Shown: positions 20,401-35,400 of the stretch, piece by piece
Layout: each line of letters begins with the position of its first letter
Numbering within the stretch: the first letter of the stretch is position 1
NCBI GenBank assembly: GCA_019054805.1
Contig: JAHQIY010000002.1
Span: forward strand, 8,184,001 to 8,248,000
Direction of reading: 5' to 3'
Source of the DNA: Brachionus manjavacas
Taxonomy: Eukaryota > Rotifera > Eurotatoria > Ploima > Brachionidae
Length of the DNA: 64,000 nt
The notes under the pieces: model-generated
The model's database searches: none
What the model was told of the DNA's origin: nothing
The model's input: the letters and a program-made list of their open reading frames with translations, nothing else
Made by a program: the position numbers and the translations under genes

Positions 20401-23400
20401 GAGTTTTTTGAATACATTTCAAAACACATCTTCATTTCTTGGTACTTTTTCAAGTATCATTAACATATTAATACAGGACACGGGGTCCATTTACCAGAGG
20501 TCATGGATAAATATTTGGCCTATTTGAAGGAAATAATTCAAATAAATAAGATAATTACTATTTTAAAGGATTAAAATCCTAAATTACTTAAGTTCAAATT
20601 GTATTCCTATTTTTAGAACTAAAATGAGCCAAAATTTTTTTAAAGCCCATAAGTTAAATTTTTTAGAAGCATTGACAATGAGAATTTTTTGTACAAATTC
20701 GAAAATTTTTTCCAAATTCCGAAAATTACTTTTGTTCATTATCCAACTTTTCAACAAGTTTTCAAAATTTTTCAATTAATATCAGGAAGAATTGCTAATT
20801 CAAGCTAATTTTTCTTTAATCAAAAAAGTGTATTTTTTATAAAAAATAACCAAAAAATGAAAAAAACAAACTTTTTTGGTCTGTCCGTATTTTATTTTGC
20901 TGGTTGACAAATTTCTTTTTGATTAACTATTACCAGACTTGTTTTTAAGTCACAAGTCTTAAGTCAAGTCAAGTCAATGATTTAATAAATCCATATTTGA
21001 TACCAATAAAGTAGTTGCTTCCAAATTCCTGCCCGTTAATCTTGACCTATGTGCTCTGTAAATGTGACCAGATTTAGAAATTAATTCTTTCAACTGGTCC
21101 AGATGAAGTAGGTATTGATAAAAATTTTTGTGCAAGTCATAACTTTGACTTAAATTTTTGTAGCTTAGACTTAAAACTGTGACTTATAAACAAGTCTGAC
21201 TATTACCGGAATTTCATTCCGAGAGTAATAGACAACTTTTTGTATCTTTCAATTTTACAATTATCATTTTTTGATTATTATTTTATTCTTACTGTGTGTA
21301 CTATTCATTAATTCAAGTTTTCATTAAATACAACTTATTCAACTTTTAAATTTTTTAACTTATTCAATTATTTTATTATTCGAGTTATCGAGTGATCCAA
21401 TTCTTATTAAGGGTTCAACTTTTCCCGTTTCGCTTCATTGAAACCAATAATTATTTTTAAAATTTTCTAATAAATTTTATTTATTAAAAGCTTTATTCTT
21501 TTCCAAACTTGGGAATCTTTTTTCATTTAATCCTTGAAATATACAAATAAAAAAGAAGATAAAGTGATTTTTTTTAAAACCCCCACTCTTTTTGCTGAAC
21601 CGAGATCCCTTAATCAGGGCTACGCCTCGGACCCCTTTAATTTTATCTAAAAATAAATCTAATTTTAAAATAAACCCTAAATTGACAATGCGTAAAACGC
21701 CTGTTTTTTTTAAGTAAGCCTGATCAATAGTGATTTTTCACAGCAAGGCCAAACAGTAAAACAACCTCACGAGAGACTTCACGATGACAAGAAGCAAGTT
21801 CAGCTAAATTGTAAAGAAGAGATAATAAAATGGTTAATTGATGTCTTGCTGATCGACTCTACTGGGGTCAATGGAGCGCCGAATGCCGAAATGGACGCCA
21901 GTTTGTATTCGTCTCTTCAGTCTGAATTCAAATCACAGGATGAGTTCTCTTGTGACGAATCTCTAGACTCTCAATTTACTTCACTGACATCGATTCCAAG
22001 CTCCACCGCGATCAACGCGACACAGTCAACATTTAACAACAAACACCTGATTCAGCGAGTTTTGCTGTCAAATCAGGCCAATATAAATTTAGTGCATGAA
22101 ATACTCAGAAATGTCTATTTTTTGAATTTTGATGAAGGATCGAACACAGTGAGGCTGGTTTTGGACGCTTACAAGAAATGGTTTCTAAATGAGGCAAAGC
22201 CACCCGCTTTCATGCTTGAGCCTGCCAAGTGCGAAGAAAGCGACTGTGTGGAGCAAGAAAGTCAAACGCCAGTGTTTAGCTTAAATAATTCAAGTGATCG
22301 GACAGAGGGTGAAAATGATGAGAGTGAGTCGATGCCGTCACATCGATCTGGTTCTGTTTCTACATCAATTAAAAATGAAAATCGAATTGGCAGCGTCAAG
22401 TGTTTGCAGATATTTTTTTATCATTCAAGCAATCTTCTTTTAAACCGGTTTAATTTACAGCGGTCCGACAAAATCAAGAATATTTGCTGCTACGCTCTAG
22501 ATATTTATAAAAATTTTATTAAAAAAATTCCCATGGACTCCTATACTTGGTAAGTAAATTTTTTTTTTTTTCTATTTTTCCTTAATTTTAAATAAAATTG
22601 AAAACCAACTAAATTTTAATTTAGTGAAAAATATTCTCGAGAAAAAAGACAAATATTTTGCCAAAGAAAAACTTGAGCAAAAAATTAAGATATGATGCTG
22701 AGGAATTGTCTAGTTATTTCGATAAATTAATTGTATATTTGGAAACAAAAAATTCTGGAAAAATAAATGAAAAATTTGTTGAATCTTTTAGAAACCAAAA
22801 AACAGATTTTCAAACACAAAAAAAATTTGATAACTATCATTATTAACCAAAAACTAATTTGAGGCAAAATTTGATATTTTATTATAAAATATTTTGTTTC
22901 ATTGAGAAAAACAAGCCAAGCTTTCAGAAAATCTAATTAAATATTTGATTTGTATATCCTGCTTATTTTAAACTCTTCAAAAATTACTAAAAGCGTTTTA
23001 TATATTTTAAAAAAATCTTTAATTTAATGAATGGATTCTTCACTTTGTGATACATGTTTGGTCAAAATTTAGAGAATGCGAATTATTAATTTAATTTTAA
23101 AAGATACAGTAGTGATTTGATAATAGGATCCATGGTAAATTTACGTAATTTTACGCACAAATACGTAAATTTACGCAAAAAATGGTAATTTTACTATGTT
23201 TTACGTAAAAAAGAATTGTAAAAAATGGTAAATTTACTAAATTTTATTTAAATAGAAGTAAAATTACCAATTTTACGTTAAATTATGTAAAGTCAAAAAA
23301 TGCCGAAAAAATCTCAAATTTTGTTTAAAAAATACGATTTTGACGTCTGAATTTTTTTTTAATTTAATTTTTTATCATTTTTAAAGTAAAAATTATTAAA

Positions 23401-26400
23401 ATTCAAAATTTTACAGGTAAATTTTGGTAAAAATATGGTAAAAAAAGGAAAAAAATCTAAAAAACAATAAAATTTGGAACATTTGATCTATCAATGCATT
23501 GACTGATCAATTACTTAACTTAAACAATAATATTTCTAAATCTTATTTATATTTTTTTTGAAGCCTAAACAATTTATAACAGCTACATTAAACTTGCAAC
23601 AGTCCAAATTTTCCTCCGAGGAGTTATCGAAATCGATCGTTACTTGTTTTTCCTCGGCCTTTCGTTTGGGTCTAGGTTAAACGAGTTTTTTTAAAAAAGG
23701 ATTTTATCTCATCATTAGATTTAAGAATATTATTGTTTAAGTTAAGTAATTGATAAGTCAATGAAAACAATGACTTTTCGAACCCTGCGACTTCCCAGTT
23801 TTGTTATATTCCTTTATAAATTTCTGACCCTAGATCAAATGTTACAAATTTTATTGTTTTTTAGATTTTTTTTTTTACCATATTTCATAATTTTAAGCTT
23901 GGTAAAGTTAAGAATTACACTTTGATCTTACACTTGAATACTTAAAATTAACGGTGTTTAAGCTGAAAATAAGCTATTTATATATTTCAAAAAATTCAAT
24001 TAAATATAAATGATAATAAGTTTTATTCTAAAAAATTTGAATTTTTGAAATAAGATTATGTTTTTTTAATATATTAATATTTTAATTGATAAGAGAAAAT
24101 TATAATATTTTCAAAAAATCATATTTTTATAGAATTGAATTTGTCGAAGTTTTGACAAAAAAATTAAACAAAATCTTTTAAATCAGATCGATATTTATTT
24201 TTAACAAAAAAGAGTTTTACAAACAAAATTTAAGTACTGGTTTCTTTTACTACTCATAACACAGCAAATGGTGAAAAATCGTTCAAAAAAAGCGTAAGAT
24301 GCTGGAAATGAAAACAACTTTTTCGCTTTTTCACTAAAAATAGGTATTCTGGTAGAATTTGTGCTCCACAATTCATTTAAAGATTTCTGTAAGTCAGTTT
24401 GATCTCTTGAAAGGTTCATTAAAGTTTTCTTTTCATGGCTAATTTTATCAAACTTTGCAAGTCTAGTTCGATCGGCATTTGTTTCATAAGCTCTTAATAA
24501 ACGCACTAAAGACTTGATTTTCTCTTTTTCTTAAACTCTGGCTTGAAATAGCGAAAAAGTTTTTTTTAATTACAGCATCTACGGCTTTTGTTGAACGATT
24601 TGATAGATTGATCTTATTATCATTTATCTTTAGTAAATTAATTTTTTTAGAATAAAAAATACCTTATTTTCAGCATTTACACACAAGTATTCAAGTATAA
24701 AAACCAAGTGTAGCACTAGAAAAATTCAAGTGTAAGATCAAAGTATAATAATTAATCTTAAAGTTTTAAATTTTGAATGTTAATTGTAAGTGTATAAATT
24801 GCACTCACACTTAACACACTTGTTTTTTTTTCAAGTACGTATGTATGTTTTTGGTATACCTGTTCAGTAAAATAAAATAATTTATTTTAAAATGGTCAAA
24901 TTAAAATTTTAAAAGTAAAAGAAAAATTTTTTTATTAAAATTAAATTTAAATGATATACTTAATTAAAAATTAAATTTCCAAAAGAATAGGACACAATTC
25001 GTATCATGCTGCCATATCTATCTAATATTTACAAGCATTGTTTTGTAATTAACCTTTTTTTTTATTTCACCAACTTTTAGCATAATCTAATACAGAGTCC
25101 GTATTATTTTGAATTTAATTTTATTATCTTTTTTTTTGCATACAGCTGAAAGGAAGGACTATGTCTTCATTTCAACATACCAAAGCTCTGTCTAATAAAA
25201 TGTTCTAAATAAAATAAATCAGATAAAAAGAATGTTCGAATTACAATTTTTGATTAGTAATCTCAAAAAAATTTATTTTCCCAAAAAGTAAAATAAAATT
25301 CTTTTGAAAAAATTTTTTTGCCTAAAACATGGAGGTTAATTTAGAAAAAAAAATGCATATTCTTTGCTTAAAAGTCTTAAAAAATGAAAATGAAAAAGAA
25401 AAAAAAAAACAAACTATTATTGAATTCCTATAGATCAATAAAGAAATAAAAAATACAATATTATTTTTTTAATTCTATTCGAAATTTTAATCCTCGAAAA
25501 ACTTCTTAAAAAAAATCTTAAATAGAAATAAAATAAGATTTAATTAGCTTCAATTTAAAAAAATAGAAAATTAAAAAAAAAAGCAAAAAAATTAATATTT
25601 ATTTTAAAGGACATTGTTGATAAAGATATTGCTTCGTGTGTGCAATTTCATGTTTACGTCAAATTCGGACTATTTGTCTTTAAACTCTAACAGTTCATCA
25701 AGCAGTCTTCGTTCAAATGATACCAATACCATATTATCTTCAATTAGTCAATTGATTAAGCTGACTACTGAAGTAATTTAAAAAAAATAAATCAAAAAAT
25801 AAAATTAAATTCCTATACCCAAGACAACATTAATGTCAATGATAAAAGCAACTTACAACTTCAATCTTCCCAATGATCTATGGGACCAGCTTGTCATCTT
25901 GCTACAAGCAGTTAACTCAAACCATGACGTAGTGGACAAATGGATGGACTCAATAGACGATTTAATGCGTCAAATATTCAAACATACTTATAACATTGAT
26001 TTGAGTAGCTTTAAGTCGCCTTATCAAAATGAAGACGAAACTGAGACTGGCCTGAATGCAAGATCGGCTGTTTCGAGCTCGCGATCCGGCTCAGTTAGCT
26101 CTCAAGTTGATGAAAAACGCAAGCATAGACACAAAAATCGCGACAAACAAAACCACCAGAGCCTAATTCTAAATTCATCATCGTCCAACTATTTGCTAGC
26201 TCATGCATCTCAGTCAAATGAGAAACGTGGCATCAAAACAGACAGTAACCTGACTTATTCGCCAGCAGTTCTCAGCTCAGTTGGTTTGAACAAACCGTCA
26301 TTTCAAAACTCTCAAAATAATGCTCAAATACCCTTCAATAGACAAAGTATTTATTATTTTTTATTTGCTCTTAACTAATAAAGCTTTTCGATTAAATTAA

Positions 26401-29400
26401 TTATTAATTTGCTTTAGCTTCGGCAAAACATAGCTTACAGAATACTTTCCGTGATGACACTTATTTGCATACAATTGGTATATGGCTTTAAATTTTTTCT
26501 AAATAAACTTTTTTTTAAAAGAAAAAAAAAATTTTTTTTCAGTCAATTCGATGGCAGCTGGCAATGAGATTGAACAATCAAAATCGCCAAGTTTAACAGA
26601 TGAAAACTTTTTAAACTTGACCGAGCCTAAAAGTGCTGACCAGTTTAGTGAAGATTTGAGGGCCGATACCGATTTGTCAATGGTCACAAGTGAGCCCTTA
26701 TTGAGCAGAAACGATGATGAAGATGATGAAGAAATGGAAATAGATGAGGATAGCTATGATTACAGTCAGTATTTTAGTAATAATTCAAGGCGTCGCAATG
26801 ACCAAGATAGCTATAATGGCGAAGATGAAGAAGCTGACTGTACCAGCAGTATAAACGAAACTGATTCAAATGACTCTGCTTTGTATGACAAATCGGCGAC
26901 ACTAAAGGCCACTTATCAAATTGATCAACTGACTAGTTACAATAATACAATCAAGTCTAATACTCTTACAAATTTTAATAGATTTAGTCCAGGCGAAAAG
27001 TCTATTTATTATTCATCGGTAAGTAGCATTAAATTTTATTTATATCTATTGCAAAGCTATTTCAAATTTTTAGCTAAATCATAAAAATGGATTTTCATAT
27101 TTTCTTTGAGATCTTTGAAATTTAAATCAAAATATTTCACAAAAAAATGAAATAAACAAACTAAGATAAGACAATTTTTTTTTTAAATAAAAACTTCATT
27201 TTAATATTTATTATTATTATTTTATATTATTATTATGTGTATTTTATAGGAATAAGTTTATTCCTTATGCAATGGTAGCTTTTTGTGCTCTAGTAAACTT
27301 GTCATACCACGCTTTAAAACCATTTACAGCCTTTGCTTCAATTACTTCATTACTAAGCTTGTTCCAATCGTCTGCAATTCTGTTCGTAAAGAATGTTTCG
27401 CCCAAACTGCAATTTCTAACAAACTCTCATTGAAGAGAGATAAATTTTATTAAAATTTTTGTAAATTTTAAACATTTGAATCATATCTCCTCTTTTTCTA
27501 TTTATTTTATTTTTTTTTTGTTCTTTCAGATTAAAAAAGATGAAAAATCAAGAAAAATAAGTTAAAATTAAAAAAGACAAATTTTAAAAATTTAAGCATT
27601 GAATATTTCAGGAAAAAAGGAGGAAATTGTTAGGTAGCAATTACACAATGGAGTCGGGTATTCGACATATCTTGATACAGACCCGCTTTATATTCATTCT
27701 CTTGTTTGACAATCAATGGAACAGAATGACTCAGTCCTCTCGCTATATCTTTGGATCAATTAAAAAAGTCGAATATTAAAAGCCTGATGGTGTACAATAT
27801 TGGGAGGATTATCAAATTTTAGTTAAAGTATATAATACTTTGTTTCAAGCTTCTTTATTTATTCTTTAAATGTCTCTAAATTTTTTTTTAATATTTAAAT
27901 TTCAATGTTCCGTAAATTCAAAACTAATGTGCTATCTGAATTTCTAATCTCTGAAAAATTTATATCCAGGTGTCTAAAAAGAACTAACCCTTTCAAAAGT
28001 TGTAGGTTCTTCGGACTCAGTTACTTAAAGATAAATTTAAAATCTTTTTAAAATTATATATATTCTGAAAGAGCATAAAATTTTCTACATCCTGGTATAT
28101 AACTTTGTTTGAAAAAAAGGATGTGCCAATTTTTATTATTGAAAAAAAAACCAAAAAGAACACTTTTTTCAGTTTAATCGTATGTAGTCCAAGAGATTAC
28201 TTAATATTTTTTTTTTTTTTTAAAAACTAGACAAAATTCTGAAAAAATCTATCTAATAGTAGTAAGTAGTAGTAATAGTTAAACTGCAGTATAGATATTT
28301 ATACCCTATCTATACTAACGCACTGAGGCGTTTAGCCTATTCTAGTGTAAGGCTTTGACAGTCTTTGCTTCTCACTAATCCAAACACTTCTTTGTCAATA
28401 GTTGCTTTGAAACTGTTGATTGTTTTCGCATTATTCGCATTTTATGTCAAACTGTTCCAATCCTTTGCCAAACGGTTTGTTAAAAAATTATATCTTGATG
28501 AACCTCTTCGATTTATTTCACGGACAAGTAGTTTGTCGTGTAGTCTCCTTAGGTTTATTGTGCTATTTTTAGTGTAGTTGATACCATTCATTAGAGATAC
28601 TTTTTCTAGACCATTAACTATTTTTTACATTTGAATTAAATCACCTCTCAGGCGACGATTTTCAAGGCTCATTAGATTTAAGTTTTTCAACCTTCATACG
28701 GTTTTACTCTGGTAGAATCAACAAGCTTTGCTGCTCTTCTTTGAACTCTTTCTATGATCTTTACATCTGTCTTTAAATAAGGGCGCCACATACTCATTGC
28801 ATACTCTAAGTGTGGTCTAACAAGTGAAGTATAAAGGAGTCTTAGTGATTCTCGGCCAAGACTCTTGAAACAATTCTTTATTTGACCCTATGTTCTATTC
28901 GCTTTCATAGCTGTGACTGTTCACTGCTTGTTCCACTTAAGATCACTTGTTACAAACACCCCCAGGTCCTTTTCCTCAGTAATCTCTTCTAAGACGTGAG
29001 TAATTTTTAAATTTGACATTGAATAATCCCCTTTCTCTTTCTCTTCCCGATATACATAGCATTACACTTTTTTAGGTTTAAATCAGTTGACCAGATATGG
29101 TTATACTTTTTTACTTTACTTTTGATTTACCTAAAGAAATCTTTATTTATATTTTGAGCAGACTTGTTTTTAAGTCACAGTTTTAAGTCTAAGTCAGAAC
29201 AATTTAAGTCAAAGTTCTGACTTAAAAAAAAAATTTTAAGTCATTGACTTGACTTGACTTAAGACTTGTGACTTAAAAACAAGTCTGATTTTGAGCTGTA
29301 TGTGTTCTAGCGTTATCAAAAACTATTTTCAAATGCATGTCTTACTGGAAAATTAAATTTTTTTTAAATTCTAGGATTTAAAATAATCTTTCGAATTGAT

Positions 29401-32400
29401 TGAGTATGCATTTGTTATCAAAATAACCGTTTCGGCCTGGAACAATTGAACCTGTGGTAGTTCTTTTTTCATAAACTAGTTCCATGCGTCTCAAGGAGAC
29501 AAGGATATTTCTCTATTGCTTTTTCCCATTCTTCTTCATTCAGCGGAAAAAAAAGGCCAAGAAGGGTGAGCAACCAAAAATAATCAAAAATTTAAATCAA
29601 ATCACATGATTTTGATACTTTATTTAAATAAAATAAATAAAATAAAAATAAATTCAAAAAAGTAAAACCAAAGATTTTTTCAGAATTTGTCTAGTTTTAT
29701 TTTAAAAAAAAAAGAAAAAATATTAAGTAATCTCTTGGACTACATACGATTAAACTGAAAAAAGTGTTCTTTTTGGTTTTTTTTTCAATAATAAAAATTG
29801 GCACATCCTTTTTTTCAAACAAACTTATATACCAGGATGTAGAAAATTTTATGCTCTTTCAGAATATATATAATTTTAAAAAGATTTTAAATTTATCTTT
29901 AAGTAACTGAGTCCGAAGAACCTGCAACTTTTGAAAGGGTTAGTTCTTTTTAGACACCTGGATATAAATTTTTTTTAGCCCCCAAAAAAAATGAAATTTA
30001 GGGTTTATAATGACGTAGTTTACGAATTTAAAGTCAAAAATTAGAAATTCAGATAGCACTTAAGTTGTGAAATTCCGGAACATTAAAATTTAAATTAAAA
30101 TTTTTCTTTTCCCTTAACCTTAACCCATCTAACCATTTTTTCAATCTCAAAGTTTTAGAGACGACCTAATTTATATCAAAGGTAATAGATTAAAAGGAAA
30201 TTTTTTGTTAATTCTTAATAATTTTAAAATTTAGTCGTTTTTTACAGTTTTTTTACGATAACTTTTGATCAGTCTGATTCAAAAATACTTCAAATATTTC
30301 ATTCAAAAGAGAAAATGGTATGAAGTTGGTATGATTTAAAAAATTACTTTATCATTTTTTAAATGAGGACAAACTATTTAAATAGGAGAATATACACCAA
30401 AGGCTTCTCAGGTCATTTAAAAATCTAACAAACTATGATTTAATGCGCAATGCATATTAATCTTTAAATTGGCAAAGTTTGACGCGTTTGCTCTATTTCG
30501 CTGTGAAATATTATGCCAAGAATTTTGGTTCACCATTTATTTACTTCTTTAAGAAAAAAAAACCCTAAATAGATGCAAATGATAAATTAAGAATAATCTT
30601 CTATTAATTTTTAAAACCTTGTCATATTTTTGTTGATAGGTCAATTATTTCGACCAGAGGTCAAGATCACTACATTTTTCAATTTTTTCTGTTAAAGGAA
30701 TTATTGGTCGACAAGCCAAACACATCCGGATCTTCATCCATCACTTCAGTTACATCACCAACCCTCCAAGTCAGAGTAGATCAAGCAGATGAGACGAGTA
30801 CAAATCCGGACGAAGAAACTAGTTCTTTTGAGGAGCAGGAGACATCAAAGAGCAGTCAGAATTCAGCCAGCAACAACAGTTTTAACTCAAACAGTAACAA
30901 CACCCCAAATACTCAAACAACAAATTTGTCCTGTTCCTCATCATCATCGCCCAATCCCAACACTCAAACATCGCCATCTGTAAATCAGAATCTAAAACAA
31001 CTATCGCCTAGAGTGGCCAGTCAATCTCCGAATCAGTGCAGCAGTAATGTGCCGCCGCCACTTCCTCCATTGCCCGCTAGCCTGCCTCCCAAGTTCTACT
31101 TGTTGAGCAAATCTAGCCAAGTTGACATAGGCGACAGGAGCCGCAAAAGCATCGAGGCCGAAATTCAGACGGACTCCAGTCCGTCTAGTGTACAAGCAAG
31201 TCCTCTTGGCAAACTGACTATTTCAATGGGTCAAGCGCCCATTCCTGCCGATTTGTCGCCAAAAAACAAAGCTGACCTTAACAAACAAGAGGCTAAGTCA
31301 ACGAACAAAAGTGATGAGCGCAGCGCTTCGTTTATAATGGACACTCCGCGTCTAAAAGTAGAGCCCATTAAGTCAAATCAATCTCTGTTGACTATCAGTT
31401 CCACTAAAGCCAACCGCCAATCTCTGTCCATTATCACCAGCAATTCAGACGATGAAATTGATGAGAACAAAAAGTTCAAAGCCACAAGCCTAATGCTGCT
31501 GAAGCGTCTGTTTGGCTGCATGGGAAATGTTAACCTAATCAAAGACCCGCTCATACACAAAAAAATTTTTGAGTTTATTCTAATTAAATGGAGCAAATTG
31601 TGCAAAATAAAAGACGAAATAATCTCAGCGGCAAATACAAGCAGCGACATGTGCGAAATAATCATGCCACACAGCTACTTTGCCGCCTGGCTATTCGAGT
31701 CCATACACAAGTACTTGCTCGAGTTGTCGTGTTCCATACCACCGTCGCTGTGCGTCAACTATCAATCAGCCACTCTGATAGCCTACAAAATCCTGTCTAA
31801 CATAGTGATCAAATCAGCATGTTCATCAGACGATAAATTCTACGACATATCGTCGAATTTTCTCGACCTATTCTACATCACCCTCCACTATGGCCTCATA
31901 TCAAACGACAAAAGTGTTCTCAACTGCATCATTCAGTCATGTTCGACAAAATTTTGGCACTTGATGCTCGAGTCGTCGAGTCTGCTCATAAAGGACTTTA
32001 TGACCGCGTGCATTCAAATCGACACTCACGGTCCAAAATTTGATGCCATCTCAATTCTGGGCTGTTTTATCTGCTTGCCGGACTATTTCGGCGAATCGAT
32101 CACCTTTCTCAGTTCGGCGGCTAAATCAACAGCCAGTCCAAACTTGAGTCCCAATGGCTCGCTGAGCACAGTCGCATTTAGCCGCGAGGAGTTCAAAAAT
32201 TTGCTCGTTAGCTCGCTGAGTAATTTTGAGCTTAGCCTAGGGCCTGACTTGGACAATGCTAGCTCGATGCACGCGTTCAATAGCTCCAAGTCGGTTCTGC
32301 TGTGTGCGCTGACATGCTTTATCTACGACGAAATACTCAGTCGTCATTTTTGGAACTCGACGCGGCTAACCGAGGCTTGCAAGAAAATATTCAAAGACCT

Positions 32401-35400
32401 CGAGTACCGCGATCAGTACAGTCCTGTTTTGATCAAAATGAGCTGCGACAGCCTCCGATTTTTGTCCTGTTTGGCAAATTTTATATTCCAGAAAGAAATT
32501 CAGTTCGCTATCAACATCATAAACGAGCTTAATCAGTGTTTGGTGAAGTTGATAAACAATAAGCCAGTGGCTACCATGATCAATGAGAATTACGAGAAGG
32601 CCATTATTGCCAATATGTTCGCGCTTTTGGAATGGTGCGTGAACATGCCACTCGAAATGCTCAAGGATCAGGACCGAGCCACTCTGCTTAAGAACAATTT
32701 CAAGCTCATCATTCACATTAGCAACACTTTTAAACCAGCCGAATCTGCCGAGTCTGAGCACATTCATCTCTCAGCCAAATTTGTGAGTATATACTGAATT
32801 TTGTTGTAGATAGGCTTCATCTGATGGTATTTAAAAAAAGTCATTTTGAACTAAATAAATTCTGATTATTCATAATCTTAAAGATTGATTGCTTAAATTT
32901 CAATCAAAAATTTCAAACTCAAGTTTAATTACTTGACTTTGCTACCTATCACTATTCTGAAAAAAAGTCATTTTTTTCACTAGATCAAAATATTGAAGAT
33001 GAAAAATGCTTATTTGTAAAAATCTGGTTTCTTCCATATCTTCTTTAGATACGTCTCTAGAATAACGCAAATGCATGCTTTGTGATCTGATTTACGAATG
33101 ATTCAAATTTTTTGTTTTGAAAATGAATTTCAATTGATCATATTTTAGGCAAGTTTTACAAATTTCTTATTCAAATAAATTTTCTATCAACCTGGTTAAT
33201 ACCAAACAAATGTAAAGTCTCGGTTTGGGACTTAAGAGATTTAAGCCAAGAAATAAAACAATTTAATTTAGCCAAAAGTTTATTTAATGGAATCCGAAGT
33301 TATAACAATAATGTAGTGAATTAAATAGTAAGAACATGTGTCCCAACTGCAGTTAATCCTATAATTAAATTAAAAAATAATTAATTTTTTAAATATTTTA
33401 CAAAAATTAATTTTTTTTAAAGACAGTACTTGGAATTTAATTTTAGCGACGCTGATTTAAACAATACCACCACAATTATTTTGTGCCCCTTTTTTAGTAA
33501 TATTTTACATTGTTTCTGGCTAATCAAACAATTAAAAAAACTACTTCCCTCATGTTTAAATTAGCATGATTCCCTCAACCAGGGCTCTGCCTTGAACCCT
33601 GGTTAGATTCCATGCCACTTCTTTATTCAAGTAACGAAAATTTTAAGTTCAAGACGTCGTAAACGTTTTGATCTGTTTAGGTCTTACAGAATCCGATACT
33701 TAACTTGATCAAGAAAATTTTCTGAACTGTTTAGGATTCTTAGTCGGATCTTAAAAAGAACCTGTTTAACATCTTATCACAAATTCAAATCTGAGATAGA
33801 ATAAAAATTCAAGGTATATATAGTATAGAAAAATATTAAAATGGGAACATTATTTCCCCACAATCAAAAACCTTACTTTACAAATCAAAGTTTTATCAAC
33901 ACATTTTCAATAATTTAAAAAAACTGTTCAGCCAAATAAAAAAGATACAAAATTTTTTTTTATTTTGAATAAAATATTAATTAAATAGTATTTAAATAGT
34001 TTCGAAAATGAAAAAAGGCAAGTGGATAGCTGATAAAGCATAATTTTTAAAAATTTTGAAGTTGACGCAAAGTATAAAGAAAGAGTGGTTAATTTTTCTG
34101 AATCCTTGGCTAAATGGGATAGCTCCAAAAAGTATACCCGAAATAGTTATCAATTCAAAGGTGAATATGAAATAAATATTGATACAATGAGCTGTAATTG
34201 TAAATTTTACATTAAATAGGCATTTTGTGCTCATTCTTTGGCATTTGAAGACCTTATCAGCGATGAGCATTCTGTAAACAAGCCGATACGAGGACGTACT
34301 AAATTAAATTTTCTATACCACTTGTTTATTTTAAATAACAATATTTTCTTACTAAGAAAAGGACAAAAAGGTTACAAAATGAATTTTTAGTATTATAAAT
34401 GACTCATTGGCAATCCATGAAAGAAAATCGTACCAAAAATATTTTAAAAGGCTCTTCTTTATTTTTATAGAAAACAAATTTGTTTTTAGGTAACAAAAAT
34501 TTAAGCTAAAGTTTTGGTCTTACTTACAATCTTTATTCAAGACCCATAATTTCCCTCACCCCGAATGTTAATGAAATTTTTGCTGATTTAATAATACTAC
34601 ATCAATTCTAAAAAAAATTTTCTATTTATAAGTTGCATCTAGAAAAATAAAATATAACATTTTAGCCATTTAAATGTTGCAAGTTGACACAACATTTTCA
34701 TTTTGAGTTCCATTTATAATATGTTTGCAGTGGCCAGTTTTGTTTGCCTGTAACCATTTTTTTCCTCCTATGCTATTTTTATTTTATCAAATTTTCATTT
34801 ATATGCAGTTTTAATATAAATGAAAAAAATGAGTCTTTATTAAATCATTTTATTACTTTTAATATAAAATTCATTTAACGCCAATTCTGACGATGTAAAT
34901 AAAAAATTAAAATATCCAAAAAAATAGAAAAATAAAAAAACAGTAAATAGAATATAAAAAATTAACTTATGTTCTAATTTTTCAGATTCTTGGTATATTT
35001 TTACGTTTGCTCAATATCTATTAATTGGCCAGACTTGTATTAAAGTCAGGAAATAAGTTTGAACGAGTCAAAAACAATTCACTGAAATTGGACTGATTTT
35101 TTTTTTTAAATAAAGGACAAGTCTTTGTTTTTTTTTTAAATTTAAAGATATTAACATTATGAATCATTTTTTTTGTTCCAAAAAAAATAAATTTTTTTGT
35201 CTTTATTTTTTTAACAATGTAAAAATTGATTGAAATATTCATCAGTGTATTTTGCAGTTTTATTCTTTTAAAGTAAATTAAAGATTTAAATAAAAGAATA
35301 AATTTATGCAGATAAGAATTAATTCAAAAAAAGAATTCAATCATATCCTGTTTTGGTTCTGTTTGGTAGGGTTTTGGTTGCAACAGATTTCTTGCGATGT

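Larger units (their letters stand above)
27890..30097. mobile_element. Fold-back element with about 350-bp inverted arms, carrying LINE debris
   Basis: 27890–28250 recurs inverted at 29668–30097. Shared words include GTGCTATCTGAATTTCTAAT, TTTATATCCAGGTGTCTAAA, CTTCGGACTCAGTTACTTAA and TCCAAGAGATTACTTAATAT. The right arm has an insertion of about 75 bp. The 1.4 kb between the arms holds a LINE fragment (minus strand) and a small hAT MITE. It lies wholly within RALGAPA intron 6. Confidence 0.75.

Noticed and set aside
20216-20527. 103-codon plus ORF with hydrophobic start, and CAGTGGTGGTTTGACATTCC at about 20329 as a Tc1-like end
   Set aside because: The composition is that of AT-rich DNA, and no inverted partner or TA duplication was found for the terminus.
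22658-22846. 62-codon Lys-rich ORF in RALGAPA intron 2
   Set aside because: No splice context, no recognisable family; Lys-rich frames arise by chance in poly-A-rich introns.
27630-27720. tRNA- or SINE-like stretch (GTAGCAATTACACAATGG, GGGTATTCGACA)
   Set aside because: Box A and box B are both poor matches and no cloverleaf can be drawn.
31001-32767. Antisense and alternate-frame ORFs across RALGAPA exon 7
   Set aside because: Same reason: exon 7 is one 695-codon frame in phase with its neighbours, and the alternatives resemble nothing.
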